From: SXOA01 sp046153945
GTDB taxonomy: Bacteria; Planctomycetota; Planctomycetia; Pirellulales; Pirellulaceae
Assembly: GCA_046153945.1 (NCBI GenBank)
Contig: JBJXFF010000136.1
Location: 1-64,000 of the forward strand
Direction: 5' to 3'
Length of the DNA: 64,000 bases
Shown here: piece after piece, positions 1 through 8,533 of the stretch
How the letters are laid out: each line of letters starts with the position of its first letter
Position numbering within the stretch: position 1 is the stretch's first letter
The notes under the pieces: generated by a model
The model's input: only the letters and a program-made list of their open reading frames with translations
The model's database searches: none
Told to the model about the DNA's origin: nothing
Made by a program: the position numbers and the translations under genes

Positions 1-117
1 GGTCACCTCGGACGAAAACACGACGGCGAACCCGGCTGGATGACCCTCTGGCAAGGATTCAACAAACTCCACCTCCTCCTCCGCGGTGCCGCAGCATTGC
101 TCACGAAATGTGGGTAA
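1..117 (+). CDS. IS4-family transposase, C-terminal end (partial)
   Basis: The first 117 bases read in frame 1 as 38 residues and a stop, entering from outside the window. The peptide contains GHLGRKHDGEPGW followed by TLWQGFNKLH. It matches the conserved C-terminus of IS4-type DDE transposases (GHLGRK.DG.PGW.TLWRG). Only the tail is visible, so I cannot say whether the element is intact. The sequence after the stop (about 118-140) may hold the outer end of the element, but no inverted repeat can be matched without the left end. Confidence 0.72.
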   Translation, partial: GHLGRKHDGEPGWMTLWQGFNKLHLLLRGAAALLTKCG

Positions 118-243
118 TACTGAGGGCGGAGCTTGGGACCACCTTGGGACTGGATTCTCGCAGGCGGCTGCGATAGTTTATTCCTAATCTTAGGGCAGGA
201 AGTGCAATAACCTCCAACTATCTCCGACGAAAGGAAATTCACC

Positions 244-750
244 ATGCGACTGATTGCCTTGGCGCTAACTTTCTTCATGACGGCGAGTCTTTCTGGGGCA
301 TTGCATGCGGACGAACCCCAGCGATCGACAGAATTGCAAGTCCTCGAGCGATACCTCGGCGAGTGGGAGACGGAGGTCACCGTGAAGGGGACGGGAGAGA
401 AATCCATCAGCCACCAGAGCCGCAAGTGGTCGCGGCAGGGGAAGTTCGTCATCTCCGAGGAATTGGACCTTGCCACGAAGAAGGAATCCCATTTCCTGGT
501 CACCTACGACCCGAAGACGAAGCAATACCGCTCGTGCTTCATCAACGAAGACGTCGCCGTTCCCCTGATGGGAACCTGGGATGAGAAATCGCAGACGATG
601 CGTTGGAGAAACGCCGAGGGTGACTACAAGCACGATTCGATCCATCGCCATGTCAATAAAGATCGAATCGACTGGACGATGACCGTGACCAGCCCCGAGG
701 GGAAGGTTGTGCTGGAAATCGACGCGAAGCAGACCCGGCGCAAGCTGTAG
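244..750 (+). CDS. Secreted DUF1579-like protein
   Basis: A 168-residue protein with an N-terminal signal peptide (hydrophobic stretch to about residue 20, ending SGALHAD). The mature part has the DUF1579-like layout: LxxYLGEWE near residues 35-43, alternating beta strands, and FLVTYDPKTKQYRS, which suggests a lipocalin-like barrel of unknown ligand. An AGGAAA stretch 9 bases upstream supports this start. The next gene begins 9 bases after the stop with its own GGAG, so the two are probably co-transcribed. Function unknown; likely periplasmic. Confidence 0.72.
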   Translation: MRLIALALTFFMTASLSGALHADEPQRSTELQVLERYLGEWETEVTVKGTGEKSISHQSRKWSRQGKFVISEELDLATKKESHFLVTYDPKTKQYRSCFINEDVAVPLMGTWDEKSQTMRWRNAEGDYKHDSIHRHVNKDRIDWTMTVTSPEGKVVLEIDAKQTRRKL

Positions 751-759
751 GGAGCAGTC

Positions 760-1347
760 ATGTCACGCAAGTTTGATTCCTTGGCCGAAAAAATTCGCTC
801 CATAGGCGAAGTGTACTGCGAGAATCAGATGTATGTCTGGCCCGGCTTTGATCCGAAAGATCCCAATCCAAGAAGGTTCTTCAAGAAACTTGGTATCGAG
901 TTCGACGGAGACCTTTTCATTCGCTACCCCGTCAAGAAGACATTCAGTCCAATTCCCGGCGATCAGCTAGATCAACAGGAACGCTCTTCGGGTCTAAAGA
1001 TCCCCGATGACTACAGACAATTACTGCAACAGTTCGGGCCGGTACACCTCCCCGGGAAAGCAAATATTGCCATAAACTCTCTACAGGAGGCGATCAAAAC
1101 AACTCGCCTCTTTTGGTGTTACGAAGGCACCGCGCTCTCCGCACTCGCGATTTCTTCCTTCAATCAGACTTCCGACGGAAACAGCATCGGATTCATCCGA
1201 ATCGGCGATTCGCTCCAGTCCGAAGTCTATGAATTCGATCACGAACTGGTCTACCAAGGAAAAGATCCTCGATTGTGGACAAGAAAGGTTGGCGATTCCC
1301 TCGCTGATTTCTTGCTTAAATACCTGAACGAACAGTCGTTGCGATAA
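760..1347 (+). CDS. SMI1/KNR4 (SUKH) family protein
   Basis: A 195-residue soluble protein. The middle part has the SUKH signature: an N-terminal helix, then LKIPDDYRQLLQQFG at about residues 85-99. The C-terminal half carries the aromatic-rich strands and the closing helix SLADFLLKYL. SUKH proteins are often immunity proteins to polymorphic toxins, but stand-alone copies are common. No toxin gene is next to it, so the partner is unknown. GGAG lies 5 bases before the ATG, directly after the upstream stop, consistent with co-transcription with the DUF1579-like gene. Confidence 0.65.
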   Translation: MSRKFDSLAEKIRSIGEVYCENQMYVWPGFDPKDPNPRRFFKKLGIEFDGDLFIRYPVKKTFSPIPGDQLDQQERSSGLKIPDDYRQLLQQFGPVHLPGKANIAINSLQEAIKTTRLFWCYEGTALSALAISSFNQTSDGNSIGFIRIGDSLQSEVYEFDHELVYQGKDPRLWTRKVGDSLADFLLKYLNEQSLR

Positions 1348-1413
1348 ATAGCGCACGTACTAAAGCTGCGCCTTGGTGGCACAGTGGTCTCCGCCCATTA
1401 AGCGAGCGTCTCC

Positions 1414-1803
1414 ATGCACCCCGATACGACCAAATACAACAAAGCCCTCACTCCCGCCGAACGCAAGATTGCGAATCTCCTGGCCAAGGAGATCGATAAG
1501 CATCTGCCGGAGGCGGAAAATAAGATCTGGCACGCGCATCCCGTCTGGTTTCTGGAGGGGAACCCCGTCGTCGGCTATGGCAAGCTGAAGGATTGCGTCC
1601 GCCTCCTCTTTTGGAGCGGCCAGTCCTTTGATGAGGAAGATCTGCAGGACGAGGGGAGCTTCAAAGCCGCCGAAGCCCGTTACACCGCCGCCAAAGAGGT
1701 CAACGTCGAGAACCTCGCGCGCTGGCTGGCCAATGCTCGCGACATCCAGTGGGACTATAAGAACATCGTCCGCCGCAAGGGGAAGCTGGTACGGCTGAAG
1801 TAA
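1414..1803 (+). CDS. DUF1801 domain protein
   Basis: A 129-residue cytosolic protein. It has the DUF1801 (YdhG-like) layout: LTPAERKIANLLAKEI helix, then IWHAHPVWFLEGNPVVGYG and the strand VRLLFWSGQSF, ending with a basic tail. The family has a small alpha/beta fold of unknown biochemical role and is frequent in planctomycetes. It sits alone between the SUKH gene and ribBA, 66 bases after the former. A second, more diverged DUF1801 protein is encoded at 16802-17284. Confidence 0.7.
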   Translation: MHPDTTKYNKALTPAERKIANLLAKEIDKHLPEAENKIWHAHPVWFLEGNPVVGYGKLKDCVRLLFWSGQSFDEEDLQDEGSFKAAEARYTAAKEVNVENLARWLANARDIQWDYKNIVRRKGKLVRLK

Positions 1804-1862
1804 CGCCTCCGGCGACTTAACTGAGCCAACAGGCGTACCTAACGAGCGAGACGCTTTGGGTC

Positions 1863-1868
1863 TATAAT
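1863..1868 (+). promoter_or_regulatory. Putative -10 box upstream of ribBA
   Basis: A perfect TATAAT lies about 50 bases upstream of the ribBA start in the 116-base gap. No good -35 hexamer is seen at 17 bases. I looked for an FMN riboswitch in this gap and saw none. Confidence 0.35.
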
Positions 1869-1919
1869 ACGTGGAGACTCTTCGTCGATCCTTTTTTCGC
1901 TGCTTACTCTGCCATCCTC

Positions 1920-3122
1920 ATGCCCTTCTCCCAAGTCCAAGACGCTGTCGATGCCATTGCCCGGGGCGAGGTGATTATTGTCGTGGACGCGGAGGACCGG
2001 GAGAACGAAGGGGATTTTATTTGTTCGGCGGAAAAGGCGACGCCGGAGACGATTAACTTCATCCTTTCGGGGCGAGGGGAATTCTGCGTGCCGTTGCTGC
2101 CGGATGTGGCCCGGCGGCTGAATTTGCTGCCGATTGTCGATACGAACACGGCTCCGCTCGGGACTGGATTCTTGACGCCGATTGACCATCGCAGCGGCAA
2201 GACGGGGATCACCGTCGATGAACGTTGCTGCACCGTTCGGGAGATGGCGAATCCCAAGAGCACCGCTGCCGACTTCGTCCGTCCCGGCCACGTTCATCCA
2301 CTCTTGGCGAAAGAAGGAGGCGTTCTCCGCCGAGCCGGCCATACCGAAGCGGCTGTGGACCTCTGCCGTATGGCGGGGCTCGCTCCCGTCGGCGTCCTGT
2401 GCGAGATTCTCGACGATGCCGGCAACCGGGCGACCCGCGACCAGCTTTCCGTTATCGCCAAAAAGCACAAGCTGCACATCATCTCCATTGAGCAGCTCAT
2501 TTCGCACCGCCGCGTCAGCGAAAAACTGGTCAGCCGTCTGGCGACAGCCAACTTGCCGACGGCGAAGTACGGCGACTTCACGGTCATCGTCTACGAGGTC
2601 AAGTTCGAGTCGCAGAACCCGCTCGCCCTCGTCAAAGGGGATCTCAGCAGCGTCGACGCCCCGCTCGTTCGCCTCCACTCCTCCTGCTTCACCGGCGACC
2701 TCCTCGACTCCCTCCGCTGCGACTGCGGCAGCCAACTGCACATGGCGATGGAGCTGGTGAGCCAGGCCGGAGCCGGGGCGATCATCTATCTGCCGCAGGA
2801 AGGGCGGGGCATCGGCCTCGTTGCCAAAATCAAAGCCTACGAGCTGCAAGAGCAGGGGATGGACACCGTCGAAGCCAACCACGCCCTCGGCTTCAAGGCG
2901 GACGTGCGGGATTACGGCGTCGGCATCCAGATTCTCAAAGACCTCGGCCTCTCCAAAGTGCGGCTGCTGACGAACAACCCCAAAAAGACCAGCGCCTTCA
3001 TCTACGACGGGTTCAACCTCGAAGTCGTCGACCAGGTGCCCATCGTTGCCCCGTCAAATCCGCACAATGAGCGGTATCTGGCGACCAAGCGGGACAAGAT
3101 GGGGCATAATTTGCCGGAGTGA
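1920..3122 (+). CDS. ribBA: RibBA: 3,4-DHBP synthase / GTP cyclohydrolase II
   Basis: A 400-residue bifunctional riboflavin enzyme. Residues 1-200 form the 3,4-dihydroxy-2-butanone-4-phosphate synthase domain, with the acidic loop DAEDRENEGD at about 23-32 and RAGHTEA at 138-144. Residues 205-400 form GTP cyclohydrolase II, with the zinc cysteines C256, C267 and C269 in SSCFTGDLLDSLRCDCGSQ and the PQEGRGIGL loop. It supplies both precursors of riboflavin, from ribulose 5-phosphate and from GTP. The usual length for RibBA is about 400, so it looks complete. No Shine-Dalgarno is evident. It stands alone, away from other rib genes. Confidence 0.95.
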   Translation: MPFSQVQDAVDAIARGEVIIVVDAEDRENEGDFICSAEKATPETINFILSGRGEFCVPLLPDVARRLNLLPIVDTNTAPLGTGFLTPIDHRSGKTGITVDERCCTVREMANPKSTAADFVRPGHVHPLLAKEGGVLRRAGHTEAAVDLCRMAGLAPVGVLCEILDDAGNRATRDQLSVIAKKHKLHIISIEQLISHRRVSEKLVSRLATANLPTAKYGDFTVIVYEVKFESQNPLALVKGDLSSVDAPLVRLHSSCFTGDLLDSLRCDCGSQLHMAMELVSQAGAGAIIYLPQEGRGIGLVAKIKAYELQEQGMDTVEANHALGFKADVRDYGVGIQILKDLGLSKVRLLTNNPKKTSAFIYDGFNLEVVDQVPIVAPSNPHNERYLATKRDKMGHNLPE

Positions 3123-3135
3123 AATTCGCAAAGGC

Positions 3136-3224
3136 GAACGGCCGCAAAAAGCCACGAAGAACACAAAAAGCGAATCGCAGACCCATTTCCTTTTTGTGCA
3201 TTTTCACGTTTTTTGTGGCCGTTC
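3136..3224. repeat. Imperfect inverted repeat between convergent genes
   Basis: Two 35-base arms (3136-3170 and 3190-3224) match as inverted copies at 26 of 35 positions, with perfect outer ends GAACGGCC/GGCCGTTC and perfect inner ends around CACAAAAAG/CTTTTTGTG. It fills the gap between ribBA and the convergent secreted gene. It could act as a two-way terminator. The arm text CCACGAAGAACACAAAAAG resembles the dispersed repeat at 53544-53580. Confidence 0.7.
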
Positions 3225-3234
3225 CTTTCCGGCA

Positions 3235-4071
3235 CTACCGCGAGACCTTCACCTTCTCCTCTAGCCCGCCGGCCTGGTGCAGCATGTTGAGGAGTTTTTC
3301 GATCTGTTCGTGGACCTCCTGCGTCTGGCTGATGGTGAGTAAGCCTTTAAAGTCGGCGAGGCTGCCGGGGCCGCCGACTTCGTCCCAAGAGTCGGGGACC
3401 ACGGTCACCGTAATGGTCTTCATCAAGTCAGCAATCTCATAACCACCGTCCGGTCCCACTTCCTCCTTCTTCTCGGGAGCCTTGGCTGGGAGGCCCGAAG
3501 TGCCGATGTTCGACGGTTGCTGTTCCGGATGCGTCTTCAGTCCCCTCCGCACCGGCGAGGGCAGCTTCATCAAATCCCGGCAATCGTAGACGCGTGTCGA
3601 AAGTTGTGAGCCGGCATCTTCCGGCGTTGTGATCATGATCACGTCGTCATGCGTAACGTACGTCAGCCCCAATTGGTCCAGGATGAGCCGCAGCGCCGTT
3701 TGGACCTTCACGTTTTTCAGCTTGTAGACGACCGGGGTTTCCGTGTTGATCGCTGCTTCTTCCATCTTCTTGACCGCGAGTACAACGGACGTATCCAGGG
3801 CGGCTCCCAAGGCTTCCACAAACTCCTTGAGCGGAGCCTCATTGGCTTCGAATGTCCCTTTTGCTTGCAGCCTTTGTTCCAGAGTTGCCTCGGCACCGAG
3901 CGGCTGGGCGAGCTTGATGATATGGCCAGCGGAACGCTCCACTCGCTTTTCTGAGTTTGCGCCTCCGTCAAAGGGATCCGCCACCTTCGCGGGATCATCC
4001 TGAGCGGTAGCCAAACGCCCGAGTCCCAAAACGCCGAACAGGACAAAACCAAGCACGAGATTCCGACGCAT
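3235..4071 (-). CDS. Secreted protein with STN/secretin-like domain
   Basis: A 278-residue exported protein. The signal peptide ends near residue 23 (RLATAQDD). Residues about 70-150 have the pattern of a secretin/TonB short N-terminal domain (LKEFVEALGAALDTSVVL, then VKVQTALRLILDQLGLTYV, then VIMITTPEDA). The tail (TITVTVVPDSWDEVGGPGS) is a motif I know from secreted planctomycete proteins with repeats of this kind. It lacks a secretin pore domain. Function unknown, periplasmic. Its 5' end faces the dehydrogenase gene at 4194, so the two are divergently transcribed. Confidence 0.7.
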   Translation of the reverse strand: MRRNLVLGFVLFGVLGLGRLATAQDDPAKVADPFDGGANSEKRVERSAGHIIKLAQPLGAEATLEQRLQAKGTFEANEAPLKEFVEALGAALDTSVVLAVKKMEEAAINTETPVVYKLKNVKVQTALRLILDQLGLTYVTHDDVIMITTPEDAGSQLSTRVYDCRDLMKLPSPVRRGLKTHPEQQPSNIGTSGLPAKAPEKKEEVGPDGGYEIADLMKTITVTVVPDSWDEVGGPGSLADFKGLLTISQTQEVHEQIEKLLNMLHQAGGLEEKVKVSR

Positions 4072-4193
4072 AACCGCCTCCTTTGTTCCAGTGAGTGCCC
4101 CCGGCGTCCCTTATTGTAGACTCCCCCACGCCGCGGCGTACAATCGGCGGACGGAGTTTTTGGCCCCGCCGCAGTTTTGATGGACGCGAAACC

Positions 4194-5135
4194 ATGCCTC
4201 TTCCCCTCGTAATCGCCGATACCCCCCTCGACGACACTGTCACCGGCCTCATGGCGGGCAAGGTCGAAGTCCTCCCCTGGTCAGCGGCCGGGGAAGCCAT
4301 CGCACCGCAGGTGCAGGGCCTTTACACCTACGGCCATCCGCTTGTGGATGCGGCGCTCCTCGACCGGCTGCCGGGGCTGAAGGTGGTCAGCAACTATGGC
4401 GTCGGGGTGGACCACATTCGGCTGCCGGCGGCGAAGGAGCGGGGGATTCCCGTGGGGAATACGCCGGGGATTCTGGACGGGGCGACGGCGGATATGGGAA
4501 TGACGCTGCTGCTGGCGGCAGGACGCCGGCTGGCGGAAGGGGATCGTTATGCCCGCAGTCCCGCCTTCACCCGCTACGACCCCGGCTACATGCTCGGCCG
4601 CGAGATCCATTCCAGCACCCTCGGCATCTTCGGCCTGGGTCGCATCGGCCAGCAAGTCGCGCGGCGCGCGCGGGCCTTCGACATGCAGGTCCTCTATCAC
4701 AATCGGCGGCGGAATGCAGCGGCCGAAGCAGCCACCTTCGCGAACTATGCTTCGTTCGACGATCTGCTCGCCCAGTCGGACTATATCATGCTCTGCTGCC
4801 CGCTGACCGACGAGACCCGCGGCCTCATCGGGGCCGCCGCCTTCGCCAAGATGAAGCCGACCGCCATCCTCATCAACATCGCCCGCGGCCCGGTCGTCGA
4901 TACCGCCGCCCTCACCGAGGCTCTGCAAACCCGCCGCATCTACGCCGCCGGCCTCGACGTCACCGACCCCGAGCCTTTGCCGCGAAACCATCCGCTGCTC
5001 TCGCTCGACAACGTCACCATTGCCCCCCACCTCGGCAGCGCCACCGAGCAGACTCGCCAGAAGATGGCGGAGATTTCGGTGGAGAATCTGCTGCGAGGAC
5101 TGCGAGGCAACGAACTGTTGCACCGAGTCGTGTAG
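4194..5135 (+). CDS. D-2-hydroxyacid dehydrogenase (glyoxylate/hydroxypyruvate reductase type)
   Basis: A 313-residue NAD(P)-dependent dehydrogenase. The Rossmann motif GLGRIGQQVA is in the middle. The catalytic triad is visible as Arg in NIARGP, Glu in DVTDPEPLP and His in APHLGSAT. The substrate-side loop YGVGVDHI is typical of the glyoxylate/hydroxypyruvate reductase branch. An open frame runs upstream to 4095, but the family N-terminus fits the ATG at 4194 (MPLPLVIADT). A TACAAT box at about 4139 could be its promoter. Exact substrate cannot be read from the sequence. Confidence 0.88.
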   Translation: MPLPLVIADTPLDDTVTGLMAGKVEVLPWSAAGEAIAPQVQGLYTYGHPLVDAALLDRLPGLKVVSNYGVGVDHIRLPAAKERGIPVGNTPGILDGATADMGMTLLLAAGRRLAEGDRYARSPAFTRYDPGYMLGREIHSSTLGIFGLGRIGQQVARRARAFDMQVLYHNRRRNAAAEAATFANYASFDDLLAQSDYIMLCCPLTDETRGLIGAAAFAKMKPTAILINIARGPVVDTAALTEALQTRRIYAAGLDVTDPEPLPRNHPLLSLDNVTIAPHLGSATEQTRQKMAEISVENLLRGLRGNELLHRVV

Positions 5136-5177
5136 TGGCTCGGCCGTTATCGGCGTTCAACGTCGGTGCACGTGGCG

Positions 5178-7937
5178 TTACTTTCCTCCTCCGGTTTTTC
5201 GATCCCCCGCCGTCACAATCACCAGCCGCTTCGGATCAATGTGCTTTTTCAAAGCGGCGGAGACGGCTTCGGGGGTGAGGGCGGCGATTTTCTTTTCCAG
5301 CTCGTCTTCGCGGGCCATGGTGCGCCCTTCGAAGAGTTGGCTGCTGAGCATGGAGGCGAGGGCCTGGTCGTTGGAACGGGCGACTTGCTGTTGTTGCAGG
5401 AGACCCTTTTTGGCGTTTTCGACTTCAGCGGCTGTCACTCCCTTCGCCAGTAATTTGTCGAGCTCTTCTTTCATCACGGTTTCGAGCTTGCCGACGTTCT
5501 GCGGCTGGCAGCTTGCGCCGAGCATCAGGTTGGCACGGTCGTCCTGGGCCGTGGCGACGAAGTTGGAGCCAACGCCGTAGGAAAGCCCTTCTTTCTGCCG
5601 CACTCGGTCACCGAGACGCGAAGAGAGGGAGCCCGCACCGAGAATGAAGTTGCCCAGAACCAAAGCCGGGTAGTCCGGATGCTCATCGGAAATGGGGAGC
5701 AACATCCCCGCCGAATAGACAGCGTTCGCCTTGTCCGGCGTGTTGATTTCCTGCTTCGTTCCTTCCACCAATTTCACGACTGGCCGAGCGATCCGCTCGA
5801 ACGGCTGTTTTGGTTTCCAGCCGGCGAGAGTTTCTTTCAGCAGGGCCAGGCAGGGCTCCTTGTCGAAATCACCGACCAGGGAAATCTCCGCCGTGGCGAC
5901 GCCGAGGAAGTCTTTATAAAGAGCCAAGAGCTGCTCGTGCTTGACGTTCTGCATCCGCTCGATCTGTTCTTCAATCGTCGCGTTGTAACGGACATCGTCA
6001 GCCGGATACGGGGCCAGCGTCCGAACCAGCGCCCGCTGAGCCAGCACCTGCGGCTCGGTGCGGCTCGATTCCAGCGATGCCAGCCGTTCACGCCGCATCA
6101 CTTCAAACTCGTCCGCCGGCAGCAAGGGCTCGCGGAGGACTTGCCGCAAAATATTCAGGACCGCAGGGAGGCTTTCCCGCTTGGTGTGAACCGTGAATGA
6201 GATCGAGCCAAGCCCCCCCGTCGGCCCGCCGCGACCGCCTCCGATTCCCGGCGAAAGGGTCGCCTTTAGTCGGTCGAGCTCGTCCTTCATTTCCTGCTGC
6301 GAAAGGTGCTTGGTCCCCTTGAGCATCATGGGGGCCAGGAACCCGGCAGCCGTGTCGAGTCCCTTCAGGTTCTGGTCGTTGCCGTAATGCAGCGTGACCG
6401 TCAGATAGACTTCTTCGCCGCGGGTCTTCTTCGGCAGCAAGGCGATTTTCGCACCGGGGACAAGCTCCGTCCGCTGTACGCGGGCTTCGATGGCCTTGGG
6501 ATTGAAGTCAAACGCTTCGCCGGCCGACACTGCCGCCCGTCCCTTGTAATCCTTGACGAGCTGGTCCACGTCCGGCGTGCTCGGCACCGGCACACGTTCC
6601 GGCTGAGCGGTCGGAATATAGAGCCCGACCGTCCGGTTGGCCCGTTTGAAGTACTTCGCCGCCGCCGACTTCACCTGCTCCGCGGTCACTTTCTCCAGGG
6701 CATCCCGATTGATGAAATAAAGCCGCCAGTCCCCCTGGGCGGCCCATTCGCTCAGTTGAATGGCAAGCTGCTGCGTGTTGGTGGCCGCCATTTCCCGCAT
6801 CTTCAAAATCTGCCCCTTGGAACGATTGACCTCTTCGTCGGTGACCCCCTTCTCGCCGACTTCTTCCACGATGGAGATCAGCTTGTCCTTGACCTCATCG
6901 AGCGGCTGGTCCTTCGGCACTTCGGCATCGGCAAAGAAGAGGCCGGGGTCGTGCTGGCCGCGGGCGAACGTGGAAACGGAGCTGGCCTTTTTGGTTTGCA
7001 CCAGTTCCTTGTAAGCCTTGCCCGACGGCTCGTTGTCCAAAATGTTCGCCAGCACTTGCAGCGGCGGAAAATCCGGGTGCGGGCCGGCGGGAATGTGCCA
7101 GGCAATGCCGACCAGCGCCACGTCCCCCACGCGCCGCAGCGTCACCAGCCGCTCGCCGTCCTGCTCCGGCTCTTCGGTGTAGGTCGCGTCGAGCTTGCGG
7201 TCCGGCTTGGGAATCGCGCCAAAGTGCTTTTGAATCAGGGCCAGCGTTTTCTTCTCGTCGAGCTTCCCCGCCACCACCACCATCGCGTTGTCCGGCTGAT
7301 AATGCTTGCGATAGAACGCCTGCAAGTTCTCAATCGGCACTCGCTCGATATCGCTCCGGTTGCCGATCGTCGTCTTGCCGTAGTTGTGCCATTCATAGGC
7401 AGCCGCCACGATCCGTTTCCCCAGCACGCTGTCGGGCGAATTCTCCCCTCGCTCAAACTCGTTGCGAACGACCGTCATCTCCGAAAACAAATCCTCCCGC
7501 AGCACGCGGCTGTTCACCAGCCGGTCCGCTTCCAGGGCGATGGCGAATTCCAGGTTCTCATCCGTCGCCGTCAGCGTCTCAAAGTAATTGGTCCGGTCGG
7601 AATTGGTGGTCCCGTTGAACTGGGCCCCGTGGTCCTGCAGCGCCTTGGGAATCAGCGGATTCTTCGGCGTCCCCTTAAAGACCATGTGCTCCAGCAGATG
7701 GGCCATCCCCGTCTCCCCATACCCCTCATGCCGCGAGCCGACGAACACCGTCATGCTCACCGTCACCTTCGGCCGCGAATCATCGGGAAAAATGAGCACC
7801 CGCAGGCCGTTATCGAGGCGATACTCGGTGATCCCTTCGACCGAGGTGATTTTCTTGGGATCGGCACCCGCAGCGGGAAGAGCAGAATTGAGGACGAGCA
7901 TAAACGACGCAATGGCAAGCAAAGAGAAACCGCGCAC
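5178..7937 (-). CDS. M16 family zinc metallopeptidase, two-domain
   Basis: A 919-residue exported protein with signal peptide (to about residue 25) and two M16 (pitrilysin/PqqL-like) units. The first unit carries the inverted zinc motif H80-L-L-E83-H84 in MAHLLEHMVFKGT, with the downstream Glu expected in VVRNEFERGENS. The second half (from about residue 490) has the non-catalytic M16 fold with SYGVGSNF near the end. The family degrades peptides in the periplasm. It is convergent with the dehydrogenase, and the gap after its stop is only about 40 bases. Confidence 0.9.
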   Translation of the reverse strand: MRGFSLLAIASFMLVLNSALPAAGADPKKITSVEGITEYRLDNGLRVLIFPDDSRPKVTVSMTVFVGSRHEGYGETGMAHLLEHMVFKGTPKNPLIPKALQDHGAQFNGTTNSDRTNYFETLTATDENLEFAIALEADRLVNSRVLREDLFSEMTVVRNEFERGENSPDSVLGKRIVAAAYEWHNYGKTTIGNRSDIERVPIENLQAFYRKHYQPDNAMVVVAGKLDEKKTLALIQKHFGAIPKPDRKLDATYTEEPEQDGERLVTLRRVGDVALVGIAWHIPAGPHPDFPPLQVLANILDNEPSGKAYKELVQTKKASSVSTFARGQHDPGLFFADAEVPKDQPLDEVKDKLISIVEEVGEKGVTDEEVNRSKGQILKMREMAATNTQQLAIQLSEWAAQGDWRLYFINRDALEKVTAEQVKSAAAKYFKRANRTVGLYIPTAQPERVPVPSTPDVDQLVKDYKGRAAVSAGEAFDFNPKAIEARVQRTELVPGAKIALLPKKTRGEEVYLTVTLHYGNDQNLKGLDTAAGFLAPMMLKGTKHLSQQEMKDELDRLKATLSPGIGGGRGGPTGGLGSISFTVHTKRESLPAVLNILRQVLREPLLPADEFEVMRRERLASLESSRTEPQVLAQRALVRTLAPYPADDVRYNATIEEQIERMQNVKHEQLLALYKDFLGVATAEISLVGDFDKEPCLALLKETLAGWKPKQPFERIARPVVKLVEGTKQEINTPDKANAVYSAGMLLPISDEHPDYPALVLGNFILGAGSLSSRLGDRVRQKEGLSYGVGSNFVATAQDDRANLMLGASCQPQNVGKLETVMKEELDKLLAKGVTAAEVENAKKGLLQQQQVARSNDQALASMLSSQLFEGRTMAREDELEKKIAALTPEAVSAALKKHIDPKRLVIVTAGDRKTGGGK

Positions 7938-8039
7938 GGCATCCTCCTATTAAAGTTCGGGACCAGTGTGCGAAAGGGAAAGCTTTACTATAGGGAACTG
8001 GCGAGTGTCGCGAAACCAAGCAGAGCTGTTGCGAGCGTC

Positions 8040-8240
8040 CTAATCTGAATCTTTTGTGCGGCTGGAGCGTTCACGGATGATCCACCAAACAGTATGTTGA
8101 CGCCAGACAAAAATTGCGATTCCGAACCAGCCGATCCCGATTCCCGTTCGGTGAAATCCGAGCGCCCAAACGACGAGGCCGACCACGAGGCAACCAGCCG
8201 TAAATACCCAGTAGCTAAGCTCGCCAGTGCGAGGACCCAT
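8040..8240 (-). CDS. Small membrane protein, two predicted helices
   Basis: A 66-residue reading frame beginning 3 bases after the stop of the DUF433 gene on the same strand. It has two hydrophobic segments (YWVFTAGCLVVGLVVWALGF and IGWFGIAIFVW) and a basic end. I do not recognise the family. The tight spacing suggests a shared transcript. In many genomes the DUF433 gene is followed by a PIN-like (DUF5615) toxin; this protein is clearly not that. Confidence 0.45.
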   Translation of the reverse strand: MGPRTGELSYWVFTAGCLVVGLVVWALGFHRTGIGIGWFGIAIFVWRQHTVWWIIRERSSRTKDSD

Positions 8241-8243
8241 TTG

Positions 8244-8477
8244 TCACGCCGCCTCGTTATCCGCGATTTGCTGGGAAATTTCGTCCTGGTGGGCCTCGGC
8301 ATAGGTCCAAGCGTTGGCCAGATCGTCGGCGCATAGAGAAGGATAATTCCCGAGCAGATCAGCGTCGCTGGTCCCCAGCCGCCGGGCTTGCACGAGAAGC
8401 CAAACCGGAATGCGCGTTTTAGCAATGCAGGCTTCGCCGCTGCACACGCCAGGGGTGGTATCGATGCCAGGGCTCAT
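8244..8477 (-). CDS. DUF433 antitoxin-like protein
   Basis: A 77-residue protein with the DUF433 pattern: PGVCSGEACIAKTRIPVWLL, then a helical part with GTSDADLLGNYPSL and CADDLANAWTYAEAH. DUF433 proteins are winged-helix-like VapB-type antitoxins usually paired with a PIN-like toxin. No such toxin follows here. It is divergent from the BshB1-like deacetylase, with 56 bases between starts. Confidence 0.75.
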   Translation of the reverse strand: MSPGIDTTPGVCSGEACIAKTRIPVWLLVQARRLGTSDADLLGNYPSLCADDLANAWTYAEAHQDEISQQIADNEAA

Positions 8478-8533
8478 GGATGTTCCAGTCTGCTATTCAG
8501 GCAACTCCATTATACCTGACGCCGCTGTGTAGA

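Noticed and set aside
1804..1919. FMN riboswitch upstream of ribBA
   Set aside because: The gap is only 116 bases and none of the conserved FMN-element blocks is visible.
6306..8048. 580-residue plus-strand frame opposite the M16 protease
   Set aside because: Antisense shadow of a GC-rich gene with a clear HxxEH motif on the other strand.
7988..8425. 145-residue minus-strand frame overlapping the DUF433 and small membrane genes
   Set aside because: It conflicts with the recognised DUF433 protein in another frame of the same strand and shows no domain.
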